Origin: Photobacterium halotolerans DSM 18316
GTDB taxonomy: Bacteria > Pseudomonadota > Gammaproteobacteria > Enterobacterales > Vibrionaceae
Assembly: GCF_000425165.1 (NCBI RefSeq)
Contig: NZ_KE384322.1
Span: 154,011-218,010, forward strand
Direction: 5' to 3'
Length of the DNA stretch: 64,000 nt
Below are positions 40,021 through 50,103 of this stretch, in pieces. Numbering within the stretch: the stretch's first letter is position 1; each line of letters opens with the position of its first letter. The notes beneath the pieces are model-generated. The model searched no databases, was not told where the DNA came from, and saw nothing but the letters and a program-made list of their open reading frames with translations. Made by a program: the position numbers and the translations under genes.

Positions 40021-41862
40021 ATGAATTCAATGCTTAATTTTACCCATAAGCGCAAAAGTGTAACACGTATTCTGGCCCCTGTAGCCCTTGCCGTGATTCT
40101 GGCAGGCTGTTCGGCACCAGGCTCTCAGCCAGCGTCTTACTCTGCGGATATCACGGCGCCTGCCTCTGACTCCGCTGCCAGCTACCTGCTCAAAGCAGAG
40201 TCGTCTGAAGGTACTGCTGGCATTGACTGGCATATCCTGGCTCTTAAAGCACTGATCAAAGAGGGCCGCTGGCCGCAGGCCGATCAGCAAGCCAATAAGC
40301 TGGCCGGCATGAACCTGTCTCCGGTGCAAATGGCTGAATGGCAGTTAGCGCGTGCAACCCTGCGCTATCAGCAAGGCCAGCCCCAAACCGCGCTGGAGAC
40401 GCTGAACTTCCTGCCCTGGTGGACCCTGGCCGACAGTCAGTACCGTCGCTATCACCTGCTGCGTGCCGAGCTGTTGACCCAGACAGAGCAGCACTTTGCT
40501 GCCGCCAGAGAACGCACAGCACTGTCACAGTACCTCAACAGCAGTGAAAAAGAAGTCAACTGGCAGAACCTGTGGCAGGACCTGTCTCAGTATAATAACC
40601 ACCAGCTTAAAGCCGCCAGCATCAGTGTGGATGAAACCGTCCTACAGGGCTGGGTGGCACTCAGCATGATCAAAAATGCCTCTGCTCAGCGCCCGGTCAG
40701 GCTGAAATCCGAGGTCGAACAATGGCTGCAAAACCATCCTGAGCACCCGGCCAACAGTTACCTGCCGAAAGAACTGCAGGCCATCATGAGCCTGGAAGTG
40801 GTAGAGCTGGAGAAAGTTGCACTCCTGCTGCCTTTGTCTGGCAAATTCGAAAGCCAGGGCAAAGCCGTTCGCGATGGCTTCCTCAATGCCATGCTGGAAG
40901 ATACCGAGCGTAACCCGAATACCGAGCTGTCGATTTACGATACAGAATCCGAACCTATGTTCAGTATTGTTAACAAGCTTCAGCAAGACGGCATTCAGCT
41001 GGTGATAGGCCCGCTTCAGAAAGAAAAAATCACCGAATTTCAGTCTACCGAAGGCGGCAATATCACAGAGCTGGCGCTCAATGAGCCGCAGAATCTGGAT
41101 CTGAGCCAGCCCAACACCTGCTATTTCTCCTTATCTCCCGAGCAGGAAGCCGAGCAAGCCGCCCAGCATTTATATGCCAAAGGTCACCGCAGCCCCATGG
41201 TCATGGCCCCGGCCAATGACTTTGGCCGACGGGTCAGCCAGGCGTTCATGACGAAATGGGAAACACTGACCGGCACCCAAGCAGAACGCCAGACCTTCGG
41301 TTCCAGCCGTGAAATTCAGAACCAGATGGCGGCCGTATTTGGCTTGACCGACAGCCGGACCCGCAGTAGGCAAATGGAGCAGGTACTGGGCATACCGCTG
41401 GAAACCCAGGCGCGCAGCCGTCGCGACACCGATGCCGTGTACCTGATTGCCAACCGGAATGAAGTCACCCTGCTCAAACCCTTTATCGAAGTGGCGATCA
41501 ATCCGGATGTCACTCCGCCAAAACTGTATGCCAGCTCACGGACCAATCCGGACAACAACGCCAATGTCAGTGAACTGTCCGGGATTGAATTTAGCGACAT
41601 TCCTCTGCTCGCGTCCCCGGATCAGCCCTTTATGGAGCAGTTTGAGCAGTTGTGGCCAGGACAGAAGAACAGTGCCATCCGGCTCCATGCTTTTGGGATG
41701 GATGCCTACCGGATGATCACTGAACTGCCTCAGATGAAAGTGGTTGAGCATTACAGCACCCAAGGTAAAACCGGCCAGCTGAGCATAGACGATCACTGTG
41801 TTGTTCAGCGTCAGTTAGACTGGGCGGTATTCACACCCAATGGCATTGCACCTGTTCAATAA
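40021..41862 (+). CDS. lpoA: Outer-membrane lipoprotein LpoA, activator of PBP1a
   Basis: LpoA reaches from the outer membrane through the peptidoglycan to stimulate the transpeptidase activity of PBP1a. The 613-residue protein has a lipoprotein signal with lipobox ILAGC (Cys30). A TPR-like N-terminal domain follows (to about residue 250), then a periplasmic-binding-protein-like C-terminal domain (VALLLPLSGKFESQGKAVRDGF). ATG 40030 is an alternative start. Its last 23 bp overlap yraN. Confidence 0.95.
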   Translation: MNSMLNFTHKRKSVTRILAPVALAVILAGCSAPGSQPASYSADITAPASDSAASYLLKAESSEGTAGIDWHILALKALIKEGRWPQADQQANKLAGMNLSPVQMAEWQLARATLRYQQGQPQTALETLNFLPWWTLADSQYRRYHLLRAELLTQTEQHFAAARERTALSQYLNSSEKEVNWQNLWQDLSQYNNHQLKAASISVDETVLQGWVALSMIKNASAQRPVRLKSEVEQWLQNHPEHPANSYLPKELQAIMSLEVVELEKVALLLPLSGKFESQGKAVRDGFLNAMLEDTERNPNTELSIYDTESEPMFSIVNKLQQDGIQLVIGPLQKEKITEFQSTEGGNITELALNEPQNLDLSQPNTCYFSLSPEQEAEQAAQHLYAKGHRSPMVMAPANDFGRRVSQAFMTKWETLTGTQAERQTFGSSREIQNQMAAVFGLTDSRTRSRQMEQVLGIPLETQARSRRDTDAVYLIANRNEVTLLKPFIEVAINPDVTPPKLYASSRTNPDNNANVSELSGIEFSDIPLLASPDQPFMEQFEQLWPGQKNSAIRLHAFGMDAYRMITELPQMKVVEHYSTQGKTGQLSIDDHCVVQRQLDWAVFTPNGIAPVQ

Positions 41863-42214
41863 GCGCCGTCAGGGGTACCATTACGAGTCACTGGCCGAGC
41901 AGTATCTGCAACGCCAGGGACTTTCTGCCATTGCCCGCAACGTTCACTGCCGGGGTGGTGAGCTTGATCTCATCATGAAAGACGGTGATTGCTGGGTATT
42001 TGTCGAGGTAAAGTACCGTACCCATAACCGTTTCGGTTCCGCGGCCGAGGCTGTCAATTGGCGCAAGCTGCAACGCATGAAGCGTGCTGCACTGTACTGG
42101 CTGCATTCAAAAGGCATGGCTGCCGAACACTGCCAGCTGCGTTTCGATGTTGTCACCATAGAAGGGACTGACCACGCAATCTCGTGGCTGACCAACACTT
42201 TAGTTGAAGAGTAA
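41840..42214 (+). CDS. yraN: YraN family (UPF0102) endonuclease-like protein
   Basis: The 124-residue protein has the YraN pattern: YESLAEQYLQRQGL, RGGELDLIMKDGD and FVEVKYRTHNRFGSAAEAV, which resembles the D-E-K core of Holliday-junction-type nucleases. The function in cells is not settled. It overlaps lpoA and is 3 bp from diaA, so it belongs to the lpoA-yraN-diaA-dolP operon. Confidence 0.92.
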   Translation: MALHLFNKRRQGYHYESLAEQYLQRQGLSAIARNVHCRGGELDLIMKDGDCWVFVEVKYRTHNRFGSAAEAVNWRKLQRMKRAALYWLHSKGMAAEHCQLRFDVVTIEGTDHAISWLTNTLVEE

Positions 42215-42808
<594 letters not shown>

Positions 42809-42810
42809 TC

Positions 42811-43344
42811 ATGCAACGCTTGCTGCTCATTTTGATTTTGCCTTTGCTGCTCCAGGGGTGCGGTACCCTGCTGCAAACCGATCCCCGCAGCGGGCAACAG
42901 CAATGGCAAGATCAGCACATTGCTATGCAAATTGGTGGCTTAGTCAATAAGCCGCCGTATCAGGGCAAAGTCAGGGTCAATGCGATATCGACTGAAGGCC
43001 GGGTGTTGCTGGTTGGCCAGGCGGTGGATCAAGCCACTGCCGGGCAATTAGCTGACGCAGTACAAGAGCTGGCTAGCGTGAAAGAGGTCTATAACCAGCT
43101 TCAGATCGGCCCGCTCCCTACCCTGTCTGATGTCGGTCTGGACAGCTGGCTAACCACCAAAGTGAAAGCACAGCTGATAGCCAGTAAAAAGTTGCGGGAT
43201 TCAGCGGTACAGGTGGCAACGGAAAACCAGCGGGTTTACCTGCTCGGCTTTGTGACCAGAGAGCAAGGCAATATTGCGGCGGATGTCACACGCAATGTGG
43301 AAGGGGTTAAACACGTGATCAAAGCGTTTGAATACACAGACTGA
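42811..43344 (+). CDS. dolP: Dual-BON outer-membrane lipoprotein DolP (YraP)
   Basis: DolP is an outer-membrane lipoprotein that supports envelope integrity and the BAM complex at the division site. The short signal MQRLLLILILPLLL ends with lipobox LLQGC. Two BON domains follow (about residues 45-110 and 115-175). ATG 42811 is preferred, but GTG 42805, which overlaps the diaA stop, is possible. In E. coli yraP is a sigma-E target. A terminator follows. Confidence 0.93.
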   Translation: MQRLLLILILPLLLQGCGTLLQTDPRSGQQQWQDQHIAMQIGGLVNKPPYQGKVRVNAISTEGRVLLVGQAVDQATAGQLADAVQELASVKEVYNQLQIGPLPTLSDVGLDSWLTTKVKAQLIASKKLRDSAVQVATENQRVYLLGFVTREQGNIAADVTRNVEGVKHVIKAFEYTD

Positions 43345-43380
43345 CCCGCTTCATCAGTATTCAGAAAGCAGCAGATAAAG

Positions 43381-43417
43381 AAAAACGCAGTGCTTCGAAA
43401 GAAACACTGCGTTTTTT
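43381..43417. terminator. Bidirectional terminator between dolP and sspB
   Basis: The 11-bp stem AAAACGCAGTG / CACTGCGTTTT with a 12-nt loop has a T-run on the plus strand and the matching A-run on the other side, serving both convergent genes. Confidence 0.9.
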
Positions 43418-43434
43418 ATGTCCGTCAAAGTGGA

Positions 43435-43932
43435 TTACTTAACCACTGTGAGGCTTGGGCGACCGCGTGGACGAGGTGGTTCTTCCTCTGAGGCAAGCTC
43501 TTCGACAGCATCAGTCAGACTGACCGGTGACAAATGCTCTTCATCACCGACAGCATCTGCTGCGTCAAACACGCCCTCTTGCTCGCTGTTTGCCATTTCA
43601 TAGCCGGGTTCGGGTTCAAACATAGTGCCTGCTCCATTTTCCCGTGCATAAAGCGCCAATACAGCCGCAAGAGGCACTGCTACAGCATGCGGACGGCCAC
43701 CAAAACGGGCATTGAAGCGCACAGCATCATTGCCCAGTTCAAGGTTACCGACAGCACGCGGCGCAAGGTTCAGCACAATTTGTCCGTTACTGACAAATTC
43801 CTGCGGAACCTGCACATCAGGCAGTGTTGCATCAACGACCAGATGCGGAGTCAGATCATTATCCACAAGCCAGTCATAGAAAGCCCGCACCAGATAAGGT
43901 CGGCGCGGGGTCATCTCGGCCATCTCCATCAC
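43435..43932 (-). CDS. sspB: ClpXP adaptor SspB
   Basis: SspB delivers ssrA-tagged proteins (from stalled ribosomes) and the anti-sigma fragment RseA to ClpXP. The 165-residue protein has the folded tag-binding domain ([21 protein letters not shown] at the N terminus, FNARFGGRP in the middle). An acidic flexible linker follows, ending in the conserved ClpX-binding tail GRPSLTVVK. It overlaps sspA by 4 bp. RseA processing also links it to degS in this window. Confidence 0.96.
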   Translation of the reverse strand: MMEMAEMTPRRPYLVRAFYDWLVDNDLTPHLVVDATLPDVQVPQEFVSNGQIVLNLAPRAVGNLELGNDAVRFNARFGGRPHAVAVPLAAVLALYARENGAGTMFEPEPGYEMANSEQEGVFDAADAVGDEEHLSPVSLTDAVEELASEEEPPRPRGRPSLTVVK

Positions 43933-44567
43933 TGACCAGCCAGACGCATTTCGCGCTCAGCTTCTGTCAGCGACGCAAGGAATGAATCACGTTCGAAAAC
44001 GCGCGTCATGTATGCCTTCACTTCTTTTGAACCCGCACCGTTAAGCTCAATACCCATAGAAGGTAAACGCCACAGTAACGGTGCCAGGTAGCAGTCGACC
44101 AGGCTGAACTCTTCACTCATGAAGTAAGGAAACTCAGCGAATACCGGTGACAGCGCCAGCAGCTCTTCACGCAGTTGTTTACGCGCTTTATCCGCTTCAT
44201 CAGCTGTGCCTTTCTGCACTTTTTCCGCTAATGAATACCAGTTACGCTCAATGCGATACATCATCAGGCGGCTGTTACCACGAGCAACCGGATACACAGG
44301 CATCAGAGGCGGGTGAGGAAAACGCTCATCCAGGTATTCCATAATAATGCCGGCCTGATACAGAGCCAGTTCACGATCCACCAGAGTTGGAACAGAATTG
44401 TATGGATTCAGGTCAAGCAGATCCTCAGGTAGGTTGTCTGGTTCAACCAGCTCAATCTCAACACTTACACCTTTTTCTGCAAGTACAATACGCACCTGAT
44501 GGCTATACATATCCGAAGCATCAGAATACAGCGTCATCACAGAGCGTTTATTGGCAGCTACAGCCAT
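43929..44567 (-). CDS. sspA: Stringent starvation protein A
   Basis: SspA is a GST-fold protein that binds RNA polymerase and changes transcription in stationary phase and stress. The protein from ATG 44567 (preceded by GGAGGGG) has 212 residues, with an N-terminal thioredoxin-like domain ([18 protein letters not shown]) and a C-terminal helical domain. It lacks the catalytic residue pattern of true glutathione transferases. The upstream frame to 44603 is less likely. It is cotranscribed with sspB. Confidence 0.95.
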   Translation of the reverse strand: MAVAANKRSVMTLYSDASDMYSHQVRIVLAEKGVSVEIELVEPDNLPEDLLDLNPYNSVPTLVDRELALYQAGIIMEYLDERFPHPPLMPVYPVARGNSRLMMYRIERNWYSLAEKVQKGTADEADKARKQLREELLALSPVFAEFPYFMSEEFSLVDCYLAPLLWRLPSMGIELNGAGSKEVKAYMTRVFERDSFLASLTEAEREMRLAGQ

Positions 44568-44653
44568 CAACCCCTCCAGTATACTCATATACACAAAAAG
44601 CAACGGGGGCTCTTGCCCCCATTGCGAGTTTCTTAACGCACTAGATTACCCGA

Positions 44654-45391
44654 TCAATGGACATCGCGCCAATATTCTTTCTTCAGCAGCAAGGCCAGCA
44701 CAAAGAAGATAACGATAAAGCCCATCACCCACAGACCCAGTCGCTGACGTTCCAGCTTCATAGGTTCTGCCGAGTATTCAAGGAAGTTAACCAAATCACG
44801 AACCACAGCGTCGTATTCGCCAGGACTCAGCTCACCGTTGCCGTCTGATTCCAGGCCAACAAACTCCTGCACTTCTTCACCGTCAATAGTGCGTGTCTCA
44901 AACACTTTACGTGGCGTGCCCTGCAGCTCTTCCAGCACGTGTGGCATACCCACACTTGGGAACACGACGTTGTTCACACCAAACGGGCGGCTTGGATCTG
45001 CATAAAAAGAGCGCAGATAGGTATACAACCAGTCAGTCCCACGCACACGGGCCACCAGAGTCAGATCCGGTGCCGGAGCACCAAATGACGCCGCGGCGTA
45101 ATCTTCCGATATCGCATTGGTCATCAGATCGCCGATCTTGGCATTTTTATCAAAGATCAGGTTTTCCATCATCAGGTCAGCCGGGATACCCAAATCTTCC
45201 GCTACACGCTGGTAACGCTGATACTGAGTGGCATGGCAACCCAAACAATAGTTAACAAAAGTACGTGCACCGCGCTGCAGTGAAGCTTCGTCCGACAAAT
45301 CATTGTTTGCCGCATCAAGGTGAACATTACCACCCGCAGCCATTGCCAGAGACGGCAACAGAGCCAGCAGCATAACCATCAGCTTTTTCAT
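44654..45391 (-). CDS. petC: Ubiquinol-cytochrome c reductase, cytochrome c1
   Basis: Cytochrome c1 passes electrons from the Rieske protein to soluble cytochrome c in complex III. The 245-residue precursor has a signal peptide ending AMA, the covalent heme motif CLGCH at residues 49-53, the axial-ligand region GMPHVL near residue 150 and one C-terminal membrane anchor (LWVMGFIVIFFVLALLL). It overlaps petB by 4 bp. E. coli lacks this complex, and its presence here supports a Vibrionaceae-like genome. Confidence 0.97.
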   Translation of the reverse strand: MKKLMVMLLALLPSLAMAAGGNVHLDAANNDLSDEASLQRGARTFVNYCLGCHATQYQRYQRVAEDLGIPADLMMENLIFDKNAKIGDLMTNAISEDYAAASFGAPAPDLTLVARVRGTDWLYTYLRSFYADPSRPFGVNNVVFPSVGMPHVLEELQGTPRKVFETRTIDGEEVQEFVGLESDGNGELSPGEYDAVVRDLVNFLEYSAEPMKLERQRLGLWVMGFIVIFFVLALLLKKEYWRDVH

Positions 45392-46653
45392 TTGAATGTG
45401 ACCCTCTCTGGTAGCGGTTTCGTCGCCTCATTCTTACTGTAGAAATACAGCAGTACGAAGAACATGAAGTAACCGAGACTGAAGATCTGCGCCATCAGGG
45501 TGTATACCGCAGTGGCAGGAAGCGCACCCAGAATACCCAATGCAATGAAGCAGACAGTGAACTGAGCGATGTTTGCCAGGTGCAGCTTGCTGCGGTAACG
45601 GTAAGAACGCACTTTGCAGCGATCCAGCCAAGGCAGCAAAAACAGCATCACAATTGACAGACCCATCGCAATGACACCCAGCAGTTTGTCAGGAACTGCA
45701 CGCAAAATCGCATAGAAAGGCGTGAAGTACCATACAGGTGCAATGTGTTCCGGTGTCTTCAGCGGGTTAGCCGCTTCAAAGTTAGGTGGCTCAAGGAAAT
45801 AGCCGCCCATCTCGGGGTTAAAGAAAATCACATAACTGAACAAGAAAGCAAAGATAGCCACACCGACGAGATCTTTCACTGTACCGTAAGGGTGGAACGG
45901 CACTGAATCAATGATGTCGTACTTATTGGTGTAGTACTCGTGGAACTTGAATCGGGACTGGTAGTTGTCACCTTTCGCGCCTTTTGGCAGTTTGGTTTCA
46001 ATACCATCCGGGTTGTTCGAACCCACTTCGTGCAGCGCCAGAATGTGCAGCACAATCAGCAGCAACAGCACAATTGGCAATGCAATAACGTGCAGTGCAA
46101 AGAAGCGGTTCAGTGTGGCACCGGAGATCACGTAGTCACCGCGAATCCACAGGGTCAGGTCATCACCGATGACAGGAATAGCACCAAACAGAGAAATGAT
46201 AACCTGGGCACCCCAGTAAGACATCTGACCCCAAGGCAGCAGATAGCCCATAAAGGCTTCAGCCATCAGTACCAGGAAAATCAGCATGCCGAACAGCCAC
46301 AGTAATTCACGCGGCTTTTTATAGGAACCGTAAATCAGGCCGCGGAACATATGCAGGTATACCACAACAAAGAACGCCGAAGCGCCCGTGGAGTGCATAT
46401 AACGCAGCAGCCAGCCGTAATCCACATCACGCATGATGTATTCCACAGAGGCAAAGGCACCATCACCTGATGGAACATAGTTCATGGTCAGCCAGATCCC
46501 GGTCAGGATTTGGTTTACCAGAACAAGCATGGCCAGTGAGCCAAACAGATACCAGAAGTTAAAGTTCTTCGGCATCGGGTATTCAGACATATGCTTTTTA
46601 TAAGCATTCATCACTGGCAGACGTTTTTCAATCCAACCCAGCAAGCCTTCCAT
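45388..46653 (-). CDS. petB: Ubiquinol-cytochrome c reductase, cytochrome b
   Basis: Cytochrome b carries the two b hemes and the Qo/Qi quinone sites of the bc1 complex. The 421-residue protein has about eight to nine membrane segments with the paired heme histidines (RYMHSTGASAFFVVVYLHMF, HVIALPIVLLLLIVLH). The Qo-site region includes PVWYFTPFYAILRAVP (a PEWY-like motif with V in place of E). It lies between petA (1-bp overlap) and petC. Confidence 0.96.
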   Translation of the reverse strand: MEGLLGWIEKRLPVMNAYKKHMSEYPMPKNFNFWYLFGSLAMLVLVNQILTGIWLTMNYVPSGDGAFASVEYIMRDVDYGWLLRYMHSTGASAFFVVVYLHMFRGLIYGSYKKPRELLWLFGMLIFLVLMAEAFMGYLLPWGQMSYWGAQVIISLFGAIPVIGDDLTLWIRGDYVISGATLNRFFALHVIALPIVLLLLIVLHILALHEVGSNNPDGIETKLPKGAKGDNYQSRFKFHEYYTNKYDIIDSVPFHPYGTVKDLVGVAIFAFLFSYVIFFNPEMGGYFLEPPNFEAANPLKTPEHIAPVWYFTPFYAILRAVPDKLLGVIAMGLSIVMLFLLPWLDRCKVRSYRYRSKLHLANIAQFTVCFIALGILGALPATAVYTLMAQIFSLGYFMFFVLLYFYSKNEATKPLPERVTFK

Positions 46654-47243
46654 TATGCCGTCTCCTCATCTTGACCCACTAAAATCGTGTTGTCGTTCAG
46701 GAACATATGAGGCGGTACCACCAGGTTAAGCGGTGCTGGCACCCCTTGGAAAACCCGACCAGCCATATCAAACTTAGAGCCGTGGCAAGGACAGAAAAAG
46801 CCTGCTGGCACGCCACTGACCTGCTCATTGAAACTGTCTGGCAGGTAAGTTGGGGAACAGCCAAGGTGGGTACAGATCCCGACGGCAAGAAAGATTTCAG
46901 GTTTAACTGAACGGTATTGGTTTTGTGCGTAAGCCGGCTGCTGAGGTTCAGCGGCCTGCGGATCACGCAGTCGATCATCGTGTGTCGGCAGTTCATCCAA
47001 AATAGCCTGGCTACGGCGTACAGCCCATACAGGTTTGCCTCGCCATTCTACGCGGATCATCTGGCCTTCTTCTAATTTACTGATATCAACTTCAACTGGC
47101 GCGCCCGCAGCCTTGGCTTTGGCGCTAGGATTCCAGGATTTGATAAAGGGTACGGCGACAGCGACTGCACCTAAGCCTCCAACAACCGAGGTCGTCGCAG
47201 TCAGGAAGCGGCGTCGGCCGTTACTTACTGGCGCTTTGCTCAT
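46653..47243 (-). CDS. petA: Ubiquinol-cytochrome c reductase, Rieske iron-sulfur subunit
   Basis: The Rieske protein oxidises ubiquinol at the Qo site with its 2Fe-2S cluster. The cluster motifs CTHLGC and CPCHGS are clear. The N terminus has an RRRFLTATT twin-arginine-like signal/anchor, as expected for Rieske proteins exported folded. ATG 47243 is preceded by GGGAGA at the right distance, and the frame to 47258 is a less likely start. It is the first gene of petABC. Confidence 0.96.
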   Translation of the reverse strand: MSKAPVSNGRRRFLTATTSVVGGLGAVAVAVPFIKSWNPSAKAKAAGAPVEVDISKLEEGQMIRVEWRGKPVWAVRRSQAILDELPTHDDRLRDPQAAEPQQPAYAQNQYRSVKPEIFLAVGICTHLGCSPTYLPDSFNEQVSGVPAGFFCPCHGSKFDMAGRVFQGVPAPLNLVVPPHMFLNDNTILVGQDEETA

Positions 47244-47377
47244 CCAACATTCTCCCATGTGCTCCCGCTCAGGATTATTCTTTCCATCTGCGTCCCTGGA
47301 GCTTACGGCTAACTTTCTACGGAAAGACTCAACAGCTTATTGATTAAGAATTTTCATGCTGCTATTTATCGCGGCAA

Positions 47378-47406
47378 ATGATAAAGAAAACCCCACTTTA
47401 AGACAA
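47378..47406 (-). promoter_or_regulatory. Candidate petABC promoter within an inverted repeat
   Basis: TTGTCT (47401-47406), a 17-nt spacer and TATCAT (47378-47383) point to petA, about 135 bp downstream. The arms AACCCCAC and GTGGGGTT (47389-47396, 47434-47441) flank the -35, so a regulator could bind there. The rest of the 475-bp rpsI-petA gap shows no gene. Confidence 0.5.
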
Positions 47407-47667
47407 GGTAAACACCGCAAATGTGAGAGATTTGTGGGGTTAATTTCCTTGGTCGTCAAGATGAAAAAATGCAAACTATGGTGTCAATTATTCAATTTTT
47501 TTTGACAAGATCCCTGAATGTCGTCGACAAAACAGCATTAAGCGCCTTAACACGGGTTCCCGTTCAGGATAAATCACGCCTTAGCGAAGCGAATACCCAT
47601 CGCCCTACTGCACACTGACAGGGCGCCGGCTGCCGGTATGCTGCAATTTGTCTTAGCGCGTAAACGC

Positions 47668-47695
47668 AAAAAGCCCAGCACAATGGCTGGGCTTT
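47668..47695 (-). terminator. Intrinsic terminator of rplM-rpsI
   Basis: The 10-bp stem AAAGCCCAGC / GCTGGGCTTT with a 6-nt loop is followed by a T-run on the minus strand. It lies 40 bp past the rpsI stop. Confidence 0.9.
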
Positions 47696-47734
47696 GATGT
47701 ACACAGTAACCAGAGAAATCTCTGGTGCGTTGAA

Positions 47735-48127
47735 TTAACGCTTAGAGAACTGTGGACGACGACGTGCTTTACGCAGACCAACTTTCTTACGTTCAACGCG
47801 ACGTGCGTCACGAGTAACGTAGCCAGCGGCACGCAGAGCAGGACGTAAAGTCTCATCGTACTCCATAAGAGCACGAGTGATACCGTGACGGATCGCACCA
47901 GACTGACCAGTGATACCACCACCTTTAACAGTGATGTACAGATCCAGTTTCTCAGTCATATCAACCAGCTCAAGAGGTTGACGAACAACCATGCGAGCTG
48001 TTTCGCGGCCGAAGTATTCTTCGATGCTGCGCTTGTTGATTACGATGTTGCCAGTACCCGGTTTAACGAAAACGCGAGCAGCTGAGCTTTTGCGGCGGCC
48101 AGTGCCGTAGTATTGATTCTCTGCCAT
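47735..48127 (-). CDS. rpsI: 30S ribosomal protein S9
   Basis: S9 (uS9) is a 30S head protein whose C-terminal tail reaches the P-site tRNA. From ATG 48127 the protein has 130 residues starting [20 protein letters not shown] and ending in the basic tail RRRPQFSKR. The frame upstream to 48142 adds 5 residues and is unlikely. It is cotranscribed with rplM. Confidence 0.98.
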   Translation of the reverse strand: MAENQYYGTGRRKSSAARVFVKPGTGNIVINKRSIEEYFGRETARMVVRQPLELVDMTEKLDLYITVKGGGITGQSGAIRHGITRALMEYDETLRPALRAAGYVTRDARRVERKKVGLRKARRRPQFSKR

Positions 48128-48142
48128 TGTCATGTTCCCCAA

Positions 48143-48571
48143 TTAGATGTCTAGAACTTGTGGCTGCTGTGCAGCGTGGTTGTGCTCGCTACCTGCGTAA
48201 ACTTTCAGTTTACGGTACATAGCACGGCCTAGAGGACCTTTAGGAAGCATGCCTTTAACAGCAATTTCGATGATCGCTTCTGGCTTTTTCTCCAGCAGCT
48301 TGTCGAAGCTGATAGTTTTCAGACCGCCGATGTAGCCAGTGTGACGGTGATACATCTTATCAGTACGCTTAGCGCCAGTCACTGCTACTTTCTCAGCGTT
48401 GATAACAACGATGTAGTCACCGGTGTCAACGTGAGGAGTGTACTCAGGTTTGTGCTTACCACGCAGACGAGATGCGATTTCAGTTGCCAGACGACCCAGT
48501 GTTTTACCTTCAGCGTCAACAACATACCAGTCACGTTTTACAGTTTCTGGTTTAGCAACGAAAGTTTTCAT
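48143..48571 (-). CDS. rplM: 50S ribosomal protein L13
   Basis: L13 (uL13) is an early-assembly protein of the 50S subunit. The 142-residue protein shows the conserved [15 protein letters not shown] and [14 protein letters not shown]. It is first in the rplM-rpsI operon. In E. coli L13 represses its own translation by binding the mRNA leader, and the leader here has hairpins of the right kind. Confidence 0.98.
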   Translation of the reverse strand: MKTFVAKPETVKRDWYVVDAEGKTLGRLATEIASRLRGKHKPEYTPHVDTGDYIVVINAEKVAVTGAKRTDKMYHRHTGYIGGLKTISFDKLLEKKPEAIIEIAVKGMLPKGPLGRAMYRKLKVYAGSEHNHAAQQPQVLDI

Positions 48572-48716
48572 GCTAATTCTTACCCAATTTTAAATAGTTT
48601 CACTTTCCAAGAACGCAAAGCGTTCTCTCTGTATATAGAGCCCAGTCATCACCCCTTCGAGTGGTTGGCACTCCCGGCATAACGCCGTCACAGGTACGGT
48701 GGGTCGCGAGAGTATA
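48572..48716 (-). promoter_or_regulatory. rplM promoter and structured leader
   Basis: A consensus-like TATACT -10 (48711-48716), with a GC-rich discriminator and a weak -35, begins a leader of about 130 nt. The leader contains hairpins GGCGTTATGCC, CACTCGAAGGGGTG and GAACGCTTTGCGTTC, the last about 30 nt before the start codon. L13 autogenous control is the expected use. Confidence 0.6.
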
Positions 48717-48790
48717 CGGAAGCATGGGGAAAAAATCACCTTTTTTTCCAAAAAAGTTCAGCGATTTTTCCAGGAATAATCGCGCTTCCG

Positions 48791-49900
48791 TTAAGCCAGA
48801 TGCGGCCTGGCAAGATATTCATGGCTCTGCATTTCAATCAGACGCGAGCAACAGCGCTTAAACTCAAAGCTCAGGCGCCCGGATTGATACAGCTTATCCA
48901 TCTCAGCTTCCGCCGAAATGATCAGCTTGACATGACGCTCGTAAAACTCATCGACCATGGCAATAAAGCGGCGGGCGGCATCATCATCTTTTTCGGTCAG
49001 CACAGGGACATCAGACAAAAGAACACTGTGGTACATATGCGCAATACTCATATAGTCTGACTGACTGCGCGCCCCGCGGCACAGCGCATCAAAGGTAAAA
49101 TGCACCACTCCTTCCGCTTCATGGCGGGTGGCAATCGGCCTGTCATTGATCAGTATGTCCTGACCCTCATGCCGGGGAGCGGCAGACAACTGCATGAAAT
49201 AGCGGTGCATATTTTCTTGTGCGCTGGCATCGAGCGGCCAGTGGTAAATTTCAGCCTGCTCCAGTGTCCGCAGCCGGTAGTCGACCCCCGAGTCGACATT
49301 CACCACCGCGCAGTGTTCCTGAATTAACGCAATCGCAGGCAGGAAGCGCGCGCGTTGCAGACCATTTCGGTACAGTTGATCCGGCGGAATATTCGAGGTG
49401 GCCACCAGGGTAATACCACGGCGGAACAAGGCCTCGAACAAGGTGCCCAGTATCATGGCATCGGTAATATCTGAGACAAAAAACTCATCAAAACAGATGA
49501 TGTCCGTTTCCTGCTTAAACCTGTCCGCCACTCTTTCCAGCGGATCGCTCTGGCTGCCAAGCGACTGCATCTCTTTATGGACACGGTGCATGAAACGGTG
49601 AAAATGCATCCGCATTTTTCGTTCAGTCGGCAGGCAATCGAAAAAGGTGTCGACCAGATAGGTTTTGCCACGTCCGACGCCCCCCCAGAAGTACAGGCCT
49701 TTGACCGGTTTGACCGGTTCAGTGGTCTGGCGCTTGAACAACCGGCTCACCAGAGACGGTTTTAATGGCTCAGGTCGCGGGGCCTGCATACGATGATAAA
49801 GATCATTGAGGTGAGAAACCGCCATTGCCTGGGCAGCATCAGGCAAAAAGCCAGGTTTTTTCAGATCTTCTTGATAGCGTTGTTCGGGAGTCATCCTCAT
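48791..49900 (-). CDS. zapE: AFG1-family ATPase ZapE
   Basis: ZapE is a Z-ring-associated ATPase that acts on FtsZ in late division under stress. The 369-residue protein has Walker A GGVGRGKTYLVD near residue 78, Walker B IICFDEFFVSD near residue 140, and sensor ATSNIPPDQLY. It starts at 49900 or ATG 49894 and is divergent from zapG. It lies upstream of rplM on the same strand, as in E. coli, where yhcM neighbours rplM. Confidence 0.94.
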   Translation of the reverse strand: MRMTPEQRYQEDLKKPGFLPDAAQAMAVSHLNDLYHRMQAPRPEPLKPSLVSRLFKRQTTEPVKPVKGLYFWGGVGRGKTYLVDTFFDCLPTERKMRMHFHRFMHRVHKEMQSLGSQSDPLERVADRFKQETDIICFDEFFVSDITDAMILGTLFEALFRRGITLVATSNIPPDQLYRNGLQRARFLPAIALIQEHCAVVNVDSGVDYRLRTLEQAEIYHWPLDASAQENMHRYFMQLSAAPRHEGQDILINDRPIATRHEAEGVVHFTFDALCRGARSQSDYMSIAHMYHSVLLSDVPVLTEKDDDAARRFIAMVDEFYERHVKLIISAEAEMDKLYQSGRLSFEFKRCCSRLIEMQSHEYLARPHLA

Positions 49901-50103
49901 CCTGCTCAGTCACCGGTAGTCGTGCGCCCGGTGACAAATTTGCCGGACTCACAACTTCTAATATGTCCATCTTTGGTCGTAGATAGTACCACGACACTGG
50001 ATGTGCATGTATAGTAACTAGATAACCACCCAATAAGCACATAACGCTTTTGAGATAACAAAACAGGTCAACCTGTTGTACTCACAGTCACAAGGAGTTT
50101 TTC

